This document shows positions 45,326 to 54,100 of a DNA stretch of 57,369 nucleotides, piece by piece (the first letter of the stretch is position 1; each line of letters begins with the position of its first letter). Source of the stretch: Candidatus Poribacteria bacterium. GTDB taxonomy: Bacteria; Poribacteria; WGA-4E; WGA-3G. The notes under the pieces were generated by a model, which worked only from the letters and a program-made list of their open reading frames with translations, had not been told where the DNA came from and did no database searches. The stretch lies in assembly GCA_022822275.1 (NCBI GenBank), contig JAJEBZ010000170.1, positions 1 to 57,369 on the forward strand. Reading direction: 5' to 3'. Position numbers and translations under genes: made by a program.

Positions 45326-46262
45326 AAAGACTGCGTTAAATCTTGAAACCGTTACGCCGATGTTTCTACACGGTCACGACAATACGATTCTTGAACTACG
45401 TCCCCCGCCCTTTAAAGCACTGTTTCGCTATTGGTGGCGGACTGTGCAGGATTGTAGTTGGAAATCGCTTCGAGAAAAAGAGACTAAGTTATTTGGCAGC
45501 ACAGATCGTAAAGCCCGGTTTTCAATTCGTATTTCAGGAACAACAAATTTGAAAATTATCCAGAAAAAACTGTTATCGCATAAAGGCGGCACTCCCATAG
45601 ATGCATTCGCAGCAGACCAGCCATTTGGGTTGCAACTGATTACAAAGAGCAAATCAGATGCTAAGTATTACAAACAGATTGCAAAACTCGGTTTTCTGCT
45701 TGGCGGTGTTGGCAACCGTTCACGTCGCGGATCTGGCTCAATTCGTGAAACATGCTGGAATTTCAAAAATATTTATGATATGCAAGATGAAGTTTTAAAG
45801 ACACTCAACACCGTAGCAAAAACTGATAGATTCCAGAAAAACAACAGTTTTAATATAAAAGGCAGAACCGTTGAGATTATTGAATCAAAATGGCGCACCA
45901 GCAATACTTCAGGTAATGCTATACATCATGTTAATCGCCAATATCCTGTAATTCGACGAATCTTTTTTGGAAAATTAACAAAAAATCTTGACGATCTATT
46001 AAAGGAAATCGGTAATAAAACCTCTGTTGCGAAGGCTCATAACAGAGATTTTACACTTGGAGATGGGAACCCACGTATGGCATCGCCTGTTGTCGTCAGA
46101 ATTCAGAAGATAGACAGTCAATACATACCGATTGTGACACAACTTTATCCAGTCTATCCCGAACTAAATCCTGACCGAGACGATATTCGTAAGATACCGA
46201 GTAACGCACCAATCAAGCAGCTGAAATTCATCAATGACATTATCAAATTGGAGATTCCATGA
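45321..46262 (+). CDS. cmr1: Type III-B CRISPR RAMP protein Cmr1
   Basis: Backbone subunit at the 3' end of the crRNA in the Cmr complex, 313 aa. Seen: N-terminal LNLETVTPMFLHGHDNTILE and LRPPPFKALFRYWWRTVQ, the Cmr1 signature; KETKLFGSTDRKARFSIRIS; and the glycine-rich RAMP loop FLLGGVGNRSRRGSGSI. First gene of the operon; its stop overlaps the cmr2 start by four bases (ATGA). Start ATG 45321 is supported by AAGGACAGCACA. Confidence 0.92.
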   Translation: MKKTALNLETVTPMFLHGHDNTILELRPPPFKALFRYWWRTVQDCSWKSLREKETKLFGSTDRKARFSIRISGTTNLKIIQKKLLSHKGGTPIDAFAADQPFGLQLITKSKSDAKYYKQIAKLGFLLGGVGNRSRRGSGSIRETCWNFKNIYDMQDEVLKTLNTVAKTDRFQKNNSFNIKGRTVEIIESKWRTSNTSGNAIHHVNRQYPVIRRIFFGKLTKNLDDLLKEIGNKTSVAKAHNRDFTLGDGNPRMASPVVVRIQKIDSQYIPIVTQLYPVYPELNPDRDDIRKIPSNAPIKQLKFINDIIKLEIP

Positions 46263-48196
46263 CTGAAAACCAACCAAAACGCCTCATGCTCATGTTCACG
46301 ATAGGTCCCGCGCAATCCTTCATTAAAGCTGCTCGAAAGACAGAAGATATGTGGATGGGCAGCTATATCTTGTCTTATCTTACCGCAACGGCAATGGAAA
46401 AGGTTAAAGGGGATGATGGTGTTGAAATAATCTATCCTGCTATTAAAGAACAATCACCATTTGAATTTTGGGAGAAACAAGACCCTACAACGCCTTCCAT
46501 CCCGAACCTCTTTTTAGCAATTGGAGATGATAATATTTCTCAAGATGATTTGGCTGAACGTGCAAAAGAAGCTGAGAGTGTAGTAAACAAAGTATTTAGG
46601 CAGATGGCAGAACGCGTGCTTGATAAGGCATTTGAAAAAAAATGGCGTAAAACTTATGTTGAAGATTTGTTCAAAAACCAGATCCCCGATTTCTTTGATG
46701 TCTATTGGGTGATTACACAGGAGCAACCGGATCAATCTTATGGAAAGTGGTATGAATACACCGCAAGTAGTCTCGCTGCAATCAAAAACTGCCGGGTATT
46801 TAAACCAATGGAAGAGATGGGACGAAAATGTTCACTTGATGGCACACGCGAAATTTTACATTTGGAAGAAAAAGAATCCATCAAACAAGCAATGAAATGG
46901 TGGGAGAATTTTGCCAGAAACTATCCAAGACATTGCCGACAAAAGGAAGCTCTTTGCGCTGTCTCGTTAACCAAACGGATGGGAAGGCATTACTTGGAAA
47001 ATTACTCCAGATTCAAAGACAAATTTAAAGATAAAAGTGACCGTCCGAAATTTCCATCAACTTCAGAGGTAGCAACAGCGGCATTCAAAGAACGGATCCT
47101 ATGCAGCATCCCCGCTTTTGAGACTTATCAAGATTTTTGCAAAGAAGTCAAGAAATTAAAAGCAACCAATGCGGGTATCCCAATTATTGATCCCTTACCG
47201 AAAATAAAATGTCCGATCCCGAATAATGTTGATGGTGAATGGCTTTATGAGGAAACTTACAATGACTCCTATCTCGAACGTTACTATGATATTGATGCGT
47301 CCAAACAAAGAGACCAAATTGAGCAGTGTAAGAAATTGCGGAAAAAACTTGTCGGGTTGGTTGAAGGCGAACCGGGCAAATACTATGCCGCTATCGCACT
47401 GGATGCCGATAACATGGGAGAGGTGAACCGTAAGGCTAAAGATAAGAAAGAACATGAAGCGAATAGCACGCAGCTAATTGAATTCACGAAAGATGCCCGC
47501 CGAATTGTTGAAGAGGAACATCTTGGCAAGTTGACTTATGCGGGAGGTGATGATCTTCTTGCACTCGCAAATCTCAGAGACTTATTGCCGATATTAAAGA
47601 AATTGCACAAAGCGTTTCCTGATGATCTCACAACTATTTCCGCTGGCGTGTGTATTGCCCATAACAAGATGCCACTTACAAATGTACTTGAACATGCACG
47701 GCGAATGGAAAAGAAAGCGAAAAAAGTAGATGGGAAGGATGCACTTGGGATTGCATTATTCAAGCATTCTGGTAACGTTAGCGAGACCGTGATGAAGTGG
47801 AGATATAACTCACAGAAAGTGCTGCAAGTTACCATGGACACAAATGGTGATTTCAAGACGAAGTCGGGATACGACGGTCTAAAAGTAATTCCTATCGGGA
47901 TGAAATTAGTCAAGTTGTTGCAAGACGATGAAGTCTCCAAAAATTTCTTATACGCTTTCCGTGATGGGGTTGCCAAATTAATAGATAAAGATGGAAAACT
48001 CATTAGTAAAGTGCCGCTTGTCCTTGTTGAGGTAGAGTTTAAGCGTCTCATTGAACGTGCATATAAGAGAGATGAAGTAAATCAAGCGACAATCCAAAAA
48101 ACTGCTGAATTGTTGCATTACATAAGTCCGAGACCTTTCAAGCATTTCCTCGGTTTCTTAGAAATCATTACTTTTATTGCAAGGGAGTCAAAATGA
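46259..48196 (+). CDS. cas10: Type III-B CRISPR Cas10/Cmr2, HD-less, GGDD intact
   Basis: Large subunit of the Cmr complex, 645 aa. Seen: the protein starts almost directly with LMLMFTIGPAQSFIKAARKTEDMWMGS, the first palm-like region; the cyclase motif YAGGDDLLALANL places GGDD at residues 429-432; and LDADNMGEVNRKA precedes it. The N-terminal HD nuclease domain found in many Cmr2 proteins is absent, which also explains the short length. Expected activity: synthesis of cyclic oligoadenylate on target RNA binding, without DNA cutting. The stop overlaps cmr3 by four bases. Confidence 0.94.
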   Translation: MTENQPKRLMLMFTIGPAQSFIKAARKTEDMWMGSYILSYLTATAMEKVKGDDGVEIIYPAIKEQSPFEFWEKQDPTTPSIPNLFLAIGDDNISQDDLAERAKEAESVVNKVFRQMAERVLDKAFEKKWRKTYVEDLFKNQIPDFFDVYWVITQEQPDQSYGKWYEYTASSLAAIKNCRVFKPMEEMGRKCSLDGTREILHLEEKESIKQAMKWWENFARNYPRHCRQKEALCAVSLTKRMGRHYLENYSRFKDKFKDKSDRPKFPSTSEVATAAFKERILCSIPAFETYQDFCKEVKKLKATNAGIPIIDPLPKIKCPIPNNVDGEWLYEETYNDSYLERYYDIDASKQRDQIEQCKKLRKKLVGLVEGEPGKYYAAIALDADNMGEVNRKAKDKKEHEANSTQLIEFTKDARRIVEEEHLGKLTYAGGDDLLALANLRDLLPILKKLHKAFPDDLTTISAGVCIAHNKMPLTNVLEHARRMEKKAKKVDGKDALGIALFKHSGNVSETVMKWRYNSQKVLQVTMDTNGDFKTKSGYDGLKVIPIGMKLVKLLQDDEVSKNFLYAFRDGVAKLIDKDGKLISKVPLVLVEVEFKRLIERAYKRDEVNQATIQKTAELLHYISPRPFKHFLGFLEIITFIARESK

Positions 48197-49338
48197 AACT
48201 ATTTCTACAACCTAACGACACCTTCTTTTTTCGTGACGGAAAGCCTTTTACAAAAGGAGAGCAATCGGAAGGATATTCAATTTTTCCGCCGCTCCCATCT
48301 ACAATCCTGGGTGCGTTGAGAACCGCCTACATTGCTGAACACGGTGATTTACCATCATTTTATGCTGGAAAAATGGTGGAGACTATTGGCACCCCAAACT
48401 CACTCGGATTTGTGCGTCTTAAAGGCGTTTTTCTCGCTGACAGGAATTCAGGCATTTATTACCCAATACCGCTCGATCTTGTTGTGAAAACATCTGTGAA
48501 AAAGGATGATAAAAATAGGTTATACCCACTTGAAGTATGTCCCAACAATGCTAATATGAGATCTAATGCTTCACTTAAACTTAAGTATCTTTTGAGATGG
48601 AATGGAAAAGAAGACGTTGAAGCTGAGACAAGTGGTAAGCTCAAACCGCTCTATATGCAGCAGTATTTATTGGGTGAAGATAGGCCTATTAGATTCAATT
48701 CGAATGAGGATTTTGTTTGTGATGAACCAAAGATCGGAATCCAACGAAGCCGCGAAACCTTAGCGTCTGAGGATAACATGTTGTATCGGATTAATATGTC
48801 GCGTTTTCAATCACGATATCGAGATATGTCTGAATTGGGATTTATTGCGGATTATGAATGTAATACCCTGTTACCGGATAATAAAGGGTTGTTACCGGAT
48901 AAAGGACTGTTGAAACTCGGTGGGGAAGGAAAAAGTTTTCTTTATGAGTCGAGTATTCATAACCCAAACCCTTTTCCAACAAAAAATGACGTAGATAAAC
49001 TTAAGAAAGCGATCAAAGATTCTGGTGGTTTCAAACTCTATTTTGCAACGCCTGCAATCTTTAAAGATGGGTGGTTACCAAAAACAAATTTAAAGTCAAT
49101 TGAATTTGTTACAGCAGCGGTTGGCAAACCGATTGCTATTGGTGGTTGGGATATGAAAAAGAATAAGCCCAAATCGACTCGGCGTGCCGTTCCTGCTGGG
49201 AGCGTCTACTATTTTAAGATACTCGACGGTTGTTGCGTAGACGAAATTATTAACACTTTTCACTATAAAAACATCAGCGACTATCAGGCAAAAGAGGGAT
49301 ACGGGCTCTGCTTTGTCGGTGTTGCTGAAGGAGTATAA
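48193..49338 (+). CDS. cmr3: Type III-B CRISPR RAMP protein Cmr3
   Basis: Subunit binding the 5' handle of crRNA, 381 aa. Seen: the Cmr3 opening LFLQPNDTFFFRDGKPFTKG; FPPLPSTILGALRTAYI; KIGIQRSRETLASEDNMLYRINMSRF; and the late glycine-rich GKPIAIGGWDM followed by RRAVPAGSVYYFKI and KEGYGLCFVG. It is tightly coupled to cas10 (ATGA overlap) and the CARF gene two bases on. Confidence 0.92.
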   Translation: MKLFLQPNDTFFFRDGKPFTKGEQSEGYSIFPPLPSTILGALRTAYIAEHGDLPSFYAGKMVETIGTPNSLGFVRLKGVFLADRNSGIYYPIPLDLVVKTSVKKDDKNRLYPLEVCPNNANMRSNASLKLKYLLRWNGKEDVEAETSGKLKPLYMQQYLLGEDRPIRFNSNEDFVCDEPKIGIQRSRETLASEDNMLYRINMSRFQSRYRDMSELGFIADYECNTLLPDNKGLLPDKGLLKLGGEGKSFLYESSIHNPNPFPTKNDVDKLKKAIKDSGGFKLYFATPAIFKDGWLPKTNLKSIEFVTAAVGKPIAIGGWDMKKNKPKSTRRAVPAGSVYYFKILDGCCVDEIINTFHYKNISDYQAKEGYGLCFVGVAEGV

Positions 49339-49340
49339 TC

Positions 49341-49952
49341 ATGACAGTTGTTATAACACCCGTTGGGACATCTCTCTTTACCAACGGGGGAAAGGAAAAT
49401 ACTACTATTTCCAATCTTTTTGCTGACATAGAAGATCTGGATGGAGACCAATGGAATCTCTATCCAACTGCAATCAATCTGCTCAGAACAGAAAGCGTGG
49501 ATTTTATCAACGAAAAACAGGAGTCTGCTGCTGCCGAGCTCCAGAGTAGCATGGCTATTCGCAGCCAACAAGGTCACAACATCACAGTTCGTCTTCTCGC
49601 CTCGGATACGGTCGCTTCAAGGTTAGCTGCAGAGATTTTACAGTCGAGTGCGGCAGCAGTTTTGGGTCCCCAATGCACTTTTGAATTTAATCCTGACACT
49701 GATGTAATTCAAGGGTTACAGGTTTTGTATCCTATGCAATTTCGGAATGACGGTATTCCGAATTTAAAAGATCGTCTGAATACAATTTACTACAATACCT
49801 CTGAAAACGAGATAAATCTTGCTATAAATATTACCGCTGGGTACGGGGCGTTCGTTCCACCTATGATGCTATTTTCACAAGGTATTGGAGGAATTCCACT
49901 ATACTACCACTTCAAGGATTCTCACATGGTCCTTGATCTTTCTAAAATTTGA
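49341..49952 (+). CDS. Stand-alone CARF-domain protein (TIGR02619/APE2256-like), in-operon
   Basis: A 203-aa protein built from a single CARF-like Rossmann fold. Seen: VVITPVGTSLFTN at residues 3-15 (first strand and nucleotide loop); RLLASDTVASRLAAEIL at 84-100, matching the 'L.SDT...AAE' pattern of this family; VLYPMQFRNDGIPNLKDRL; and NITAGYGAFVPPMMLF at 163-178, where the usual NITGGFK reads NITAGYG. There is no HEPN, PD-(D/E)XK or membrane effector domain. Translationally packed between cmr3 and cmr4, it likely binds cyclic oligoadenylate; a ring nuclease or sensor role is inferred. Confidence 0.8.
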   Translation: MTVVITPVGTSLFTNGGKENTTISNLFADIEDLDGDQWNLYPTAINLLRTESVDFINEKQESAAAELQSSMAIRSQQGHNITVRLLASDTVASRLAAEILQSSAAAVLGPQCTFEFNPDTDVIQGLQVLYPMQFRNDGIPNLKDRLNTIYYNTSENEINLAINITAGYGAFVPPMMLFSQGIGGIPLYYHFKDSHMVLDLSKI

Positions 49953-49964
49953 GGATAAACCAAA

Positions 49965-50987
49965 ATGTTCAAACAAGCAAAACCCCTATTTCTAATCGTA
50001 GAAACGCCGCTCCATGCTGGCAGCGGCAGTGACCTCGGCATTGTTGATTTGCCGATACAACGCGAAAAACACACGGATTACCCGAAAATAGAAGCATCCG
50101 GACTAAAAGGCAGTATCCGTGAAATTTTTGATACAAAAGCAAAGAGTGGAGAAATAAAAAAGGACGAAATTAAACTCGTGTTCGGTCCAGAAGAAGGAGA
50201 CCTGCACGCGGGTGCCTTAGGATTCACGGATGCACGACTCTTACTCTTTCCAGTGAAGTCTGTCAAAGGCGTGTTTGCATGGGTAACATGCCCAGCAGTT
50301 CTGGAACGTCTCAAACACGATCTCTCCATTTGTAAGGAAAGTATTAATTTTGATATTCCTGGTGCCAATACAATTCCAAATGAAAATAAGTGCGATCTGA
50401 TTGTGAAGGACAATAAAATTGTCCTTGAAGAGTACACATTTCCTGTCACACCTAACAACGAATGTAATGAAGTCGCCAATTGGATTGCAGACAACGTTCT
50501 ACCAGCAGATGTTCCAAGTTACGATTATTGGCAAAAGAAAATGAAAAAGGACATCGTTGTGTTGAGCGATGACGATTTCCGTGATTTCGTTATGCTCTCA
50601 ACAGAAGTTATCGCCCGAACCAAGATTGATAATAAGAAAGGCACAGTTGTAGATGGTGCACTATGGTATGAAGAATACCTACCAACCGATTCAATTCTTT
50701 ATTCACTTGCGTTGACGACACCTTTATTCATAAAACCAGAAGGAAATACCGATGAAGAAAAAGAGACGGATGAGAAGAAGAAAAAAGGACAATTCTATGT
50801 TGGGAAAGTAGATAACAAAAATCAACTTGAGGCTGAGAAGGTAATGAAATTCTTTGCGGATGGATTACCAGACATCATTCAAATTGGCGGCAATGCAACC
50901 GTTGGCAAAGGAATAGTCCGGACAAACGTTTATCAACAGGAAGGAGGAAACAATGGCACAGGAAGTGACGACACTCAAGGGAATTGA
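49965..50987 (+). CDS. cmr4: Type III-B CRISPR RAMP nuclease Cmr4
   Basis: Backbone subunit that cuts target RNA at six-base intervals, 340 aa. Seen: PLFLIVETPLHAGSGSDLGI; VDLPIQREKHTDYPKIEASG with Asp28 in the position of the catalytic Asp; GLKGSIREIF; LVFGPEEGDLHAGALGFTDA; and the C-terminal IQIGGNATVGKGIV. A Lys/Glu-rich insertion (NTDEEKETDEKKKKGQ) sits near residue 265. It overlaps cmr5 by 35 bases. Confidence 0.94.
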   Translation: MFKQAKPLFLIVETPLHAGSGSDLGIVDLPIQREKHTDYPKIEASGLKGSIREIFDTKAKSGEIKKDEIKLVFGPEEGDLHAGALGFTDARLLLFPVKSVKGVFAWVTCPAVLERLKHDLSICKESINFDIPGANTIPNENKCDLIVKDNKIVLEEYTFPVTPNNECNEVANWIADNVLPADVPSYDYWQKKMKKDIVVLSDDDFRDFVMLSTEVIARTKIDNKKGTVVDGALWYEEYLPTDSILYSLALTTPLFIKPEGNTDEEKETDEKKKKGQFYVGKVDNKNQLEAEKVMKFFADGLPDIIQIGGNATVGKGIVRTNVYQQEGGNNGTGSDDTQGN

Positions 50988-51327
50988 ACAGGGACGCGCC
51001 ACTTATGCTTTCAAGGCGGTGCAAGCGGTTAGTCCTTCTCTGCAAAAAGAATACAAATCCTCAGCAAAGAAACTCCCTGTTTTGATAAAAACGAATGGAC
51101 TTGGACAATCCCTTGCATTCATCAAGAAAAGGAACGCTTACGATAAATTATACGAGCAAATTGGAGACTGGCTCCAAAAAGAAGATGATAAGCAATTGGT
51201 TCCGAAAGGCGAACTCGTTGAACAAGTTATTAAACTCAAATCACCTGTTTATCGGCAAGCCACCGTCGAAACACTCGCGCTACTCAATTGGATCCGCCGT
51301 TTTGTGGATGGACTTATTGAAGACTAA
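50953..51327 (+). CDS. cmr5: Type III-B CRISPR small subunit Cmr5
   Basis: Small helical subunit of the Cmr complex, 124 aa. Seen: TLKGIEQGRATYAFKAVQAV; KKLPVLIKTNGLGQSLAFIK; the typical ending YRQATVETLALLNWIRRFVD. Start ATG 50953 is preceded by GGAAGGAGG within the end of cmr4. Cmr6 follows after 13 bases. Confidence 0.93.
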   Translation: MAQEVTTLKGIEQGRATYAFKAVQAVSPSLQKEYKSSAKKLPVLIKTNGLGQSLAFIKKRNAYDKLYEQIGDWLQKEDDKQLVPKGELVEQVIKLKSPVYRQATVETLALLNWIRRFVDGLIED

Positions 51328-51340
51328 GAAAGGACAACCG

Positions 51341-52438
51341 ATGCCTAATTACCACCCATCTGACACTGTTAGTATAGTGCAATTCAATCAAATTGATAAC
51401 TTCGCCCTACGTTATCAACATTTCTTGCGGATTGATAGACCAAGGAACAATGACCCAAAATACAAAGTTAACTTTCAGCGTTCTGCTGATAGACTGGAGA
51501 GTTCTTCCATGAAATTGGTTACGCAATTGAGAGAACGACAAAAAGCACAACTCCAGCAATTCGCTCAGCAAGGCATCAAACTTTACTGCGTCAATGCAAC
51601 CGTTGATTGGCGGTTAATAGTCGGTCTCGGCGGTGAACATGTGCAAGAAACGAACATGACACTTCATCACATCTACGGCATCCCATATATACCCGGTAGT
51701 GCCGTAAAAGGTGTCCTGCGGCATTGGTGGTTAGAGAAAGACTTTTCTGATAAGAACGGCAAAATTTCTGAAGAAAAAGCCCTGAAGGATTCCGTTTTTC
51801 TCTCAATTTTCGGCAGCCAAGAACAGCGCGGGGAGGTGCGATTCCTTGATGCCTATCCTGAGAAAGTCCAGTTTGCAACCGACATCATGAATCCTCACTT
51901 TGGTGATTATTACAGTGGTACAAAACCACCAACAGACAATCAAAATCCAGTACCTATCAATTTTCTAACAGTAGAGAAAACTGTTTTTCGATTTGTTTTC
52001 TTGGCGAAGGATCAGGATCCTCTTGAAAAAATAGAAGAGCGGTTTGAAGAGGCGTTGGAATTAAAGGGTGTTGGTGCGAAAACTGCTGTCGGCTACGGGT
52101 ATTTCCGCGATTTAAAAGACAAGACTGATACTATCACTGCCGAACTCAAACAACAACAGGAAGCAGCTGAAAAACAACGAGAAGAGAAGCGGTTAGCAAG
52201 TCTCTCTCCTATTGAACAACTTACTGAAGAAGTGAAAAGTCTCACCAACAGTCAAGTGGACGAAGAGCGTGCTACCGAAATTTACAACAAACAACTTCCA
52301 TCGCTTGAAGAAGATGACAAACAATTAATTGCGCGGGCATTGAAAGCTTATTGGCAGCGCATCAATAAGTGGAAAGACGGTTCCGACAAACAAAGACAAA
52401 AAGTGATAGCGGTTAAGGCGATTTTAGAGGAAAATTGA
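51341..52438 (+). CDS. cmr6: Type III-B CRISPR RAMP protein Cmr6
   Basis: RAMP subunit capping the Cmr filament, 365 aa. Seen: VGLGGEHVQETNMTLHHIYG; IPYIPGSAVKGVLRHWW; FGSQEQRGEVRFLDAYPEK; and the glycine-rich GVGAKTAVGYGYF. After ~240 residues there is a charged, probably coiled-coil extension (QQQEAAEKQREEKRLASLSP...) unusual in length. The track ORF starts 82 codons too early inside cmr5; ATG 51341 with AAAGGAC is the right start. Confidence 0.92.
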   Translation: MPNYHPSDTVSIVQFNQIDNFALRYQHFLRIDRPRNNDPKYKVNFQRSADRLESSSMKLVTQLRERQKAQLQQFAQQGIKLYCVNATVDWRLIVGLGGEHVQETNMTLHHIYGIPYIPGSAVKGVLRHWWLEKDFSDKNGKISEEKALKDSVFLSIFGSQEQRGEVRFLDAYPEKVQFATDIMNPHFGDYYSGTKPPTDNQNPVPINFLTVEKTVFRFVFLAKDQDPLEKIEERFEEALELKGVGAKTAVGYGYFRDLKDKTDTITAELKQQQEAAEKQREEKRLASLSPIEQLTEEVKSLTNSQVDEERATEIYNKQLPSLEEDDKQLIARALKAYWQRINKWKDGSDKQRQKVIAVKAILEEN

Positions 52439-52459
52439 ATTCCCAATAAAGTCATAGTC

Positions 52460-53428
52460 ATGCTCAAAAACTTCCAATTCACCCACTACCGCCTCACCTA
52501 CACCGTCCAAGAACCGCTCAAGATGCCGCCCTACAAAGGCAACATCTTCCGCAGCCGATTCGGATACCTACTCCACCACATCGCATGCATCGGCGACACA
52601 GAAGAATCGTGCCAAGAAAAGTGTCAATACCCTGACCGATGCATATATTCAAAATGCTTTGAAACGCCTGTTCCTAAAGATAGCCCTATCCTACGAGGAC
52701 AACCGTATGCACCACATCCTTTCATCCTCCAACCACCCCGCACATCTAAGATGGAATATATCCCAGGCGACACCTTCACCTGCCACCTGCTTCTCATCGG
52801 AGAAGCAATCAACTTATTGCCCTGGATAGTGTTTGCTTTTTATGAGATGGGTAAAAGGCGTATCGGACTACAAGGCAAACGCGGGCAATGCCAATTGGAA
52901 AAAGTAGAAAGCCTCTCCGCACATGATAACCAGCAATCACAGACGATTTACACAGCAGAAACCGAGATGTTGACAGATGACGGACTGATCCTCCGACTTG
53001 ACGATGTGATGGACAACGCACCTGATGTCACCGATACGATTGAACTTGAGTTTATCACACCTACCAGCATCAAGGTGGATGGAAAATGGACAAAAGATTT
53101 GACGTTTGAACATCTTATCCGCAACCTGCTTAGGCGTATCCGATTTTTGAGTTACTTTCATTGTGGTGAGGATTTAGATGTAGACGCGCATGCGTTGATT
53201 GATGCTGCACGTGCTATTACACACGAACCCCATTTCCATTGGCTCAAGTCCAATCGCTACTCTTATCGTGCGGAGAGTTCTATTCCAATGGACGGGTTTA
53301 TTGGGAAAGTTCATTATTCAGGGCAGTTTGAACCGTTTTTACCGTTCATCTATCTTGGCGAGTATTTGCATATCGGGCATCACACAGCATTTGGGTTTGG
53401 ACAATATCGTATCACTTCACCGTCTTAA
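52460..53428 (+). CDS. cas6: CRISPR endoribonuclease Cas6
   Basis: Processes the pre-crRNA at repeats, leaving an eight-base 5' handle; 322 aa. Seen: FQFTHYRLTYTVQEPLKMPP start; FRSRFGYLLHHIAC; a cysteine cluster CQEKCQYPDRCIYSKC near residues 50-66, probably binding metal; and the C-terminal glycine-rich loop LGEYLHIGHHTAFGFGQYRI. The motif fits the PF10040-type Cas6 branch. Last gene of the packed cmr operon (21-base gap after cmr6). Confidence 0.9.
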   Translation: MLKNFQFTHYRLTYTVQEPLKMPPYKGNIFRSRFGYLLHHIACIGDTEESCQEKCQYPDRCIYSKCFETPVPKDSPILRGQPYAPHPFILQPPRTSKMEYIPGDTFTCHLLLIGEAINLLPWIVFAFYEMGKRRIGLQGKRGQCQLEKVESLSAHDNQQSQTIYTAETEMLTDDGLILRLDDVMDNAPDVTDTIELEFITPTSIKVDGKWTKDLTFEHLIRNLLRRIRFLSYFHCGEDLDVDAHALIDAARAITHEPHFHWLKSNRYSYRAESSIPMDGFIGKVHYSGQFEPFLPFIYLGEYLHIGHHTAFGFGQYRITSPS

Positions 53429-53612
53429 AAAGATTCTCAAACCAATCAAACAGTGCCGACTGTGTCACTATACCGAGACAGACAAGAATCACGAAAATAA
53501 TGGAAACCCAAATCAGCAGCTTAACTGCACGCTTAGCAATACCAATGATAAGGATTATCGCAAATATAGCGGAAACAATCAAAAAGGGTGGGGAACTAAT
53601 GAATTCTGGCAT
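53412..53612 (-). CDS. Small two-helix membrane protein, antisense between cas6 and cas2
   Basis: A 66-aa frame: FLIVSAIFAIILIIGIAKRA and LLIWVSIIFVILVCLGIV are two hydrophobic segments separated by a short basic loop, with a soluble tail FDWFENLFKTVK. Coding sense is supported by this clean topology, not by homology. Its stop overlaps the cas6 end by 17 bases, tail to tail. The RBS is poor. It may be a small membrane gene unrelated to CRISPR, or a membrane partner of the signalling pathway. Confidence 0.45.
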   Translation of the reverse strand: MPEFISSPPFLIVSAIFAIILIIGIAKRAVKLLIWVSIIFVILVCLGIVTQSALFDWFENLFKTVK

Positions 53613-53678
53613 ATCAAAAGTATACCATTTATACAGTAAAAATGAAACATCTCACTAAACTAAATTAGAGGTAATACA

Positions 53679-53954
53679 ATGTTATATGTTATTTCTTATG
53701 ACATCCCAGATGACCGAAGACGAAACCAACTCGCGAAAGCACTAAAAGGATATGGCACCCGCGTCCAGTACAGTGTATTTGAAGCACATCTGAACAAAGC
53801 AGAATTTGAAGAACTGAAACAGGAAGTTGCTAATGTTATAGATTCTTCAGAAGATTCAGTACGCTATTACGCGCTATGCAAAACTTGCGCAAACCAAATT
53901 GAGGTGCCTGCCGTTGGCGACTTAACCTCTGTCCCCAACACAATAGTTGTTTGA
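53679..53954 (+). CDS. cas2: CRISPR adaptation protein Cas2
   Basis: A 91-aa ferredoxin-like protein that forms the spacer-integration complex with Cas1. Seen: MLYVISYDIPDDRRRNQLAK with the conserved Asp at the end of strand one; GYGTRVQYSVFEAHLNKAEF; DSVRYYALCKTC. TTAGAGGTAATAC RBS. No cas1 is found in the window: the next genes are unrelated. Either cas1 lies beyond the right end or is supplied from another locus. Confidence 0.95.
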   Translation: MLYVISYDIPDDRRRNQLAKALKGYGTRVQYSVFEAHLNKAEFEELKQEVANVIDSSEDSVRYYALCKTCANQIEVPAVGDLTSVPNTIVV

Positions 53955-53967
53955 AGCATTGGCAGCC

Positions 53968-54056
53968 CCCCTTCCACTCTTCCACCCTCCCCCCTTCCAA
54001 TCTTCCCTCTGTTCCTTCCACTCTTCCAATCTTCCCTCCTTCCAATCTTTCCGTTT
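53968..54056. repeat. Pyrimidine-rich low-complexity tract
   Basis: CTTCCAATCTTCCCTCC-type units (CTTCCA, CTTCC) repeat imperfectly over ~90 bases just after cas2. It contains no purine-rich runs on this strand and no credible gene; the short ORFs on either strand are artefacts. Confidence 0.75.
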
Positions 54057-54100
54057 AATTCCCTGCTCTCGGAAACAACGGGATAAATATGAGCCCCGCG

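Noticed and set aside
51095-51340. N-terminal extension of Cmr6
   Set aside because: This part overlaps cmr5 in another frame; the RBS-supported ATG 51341 gives the normal Cmr6 start.
53199-53639. 146-aa plus-strand ORF across the cas6 end
   Set aside because: Out of frame with cas6 and continues into the gap with no domain or RBS.
53968-54056. CRISPR leader or coding sequence in the pyrimidine-rich tract
   Set aside because: It is simple CTTCC-type low complexity, far from the array and on the side away from the inferred leader.
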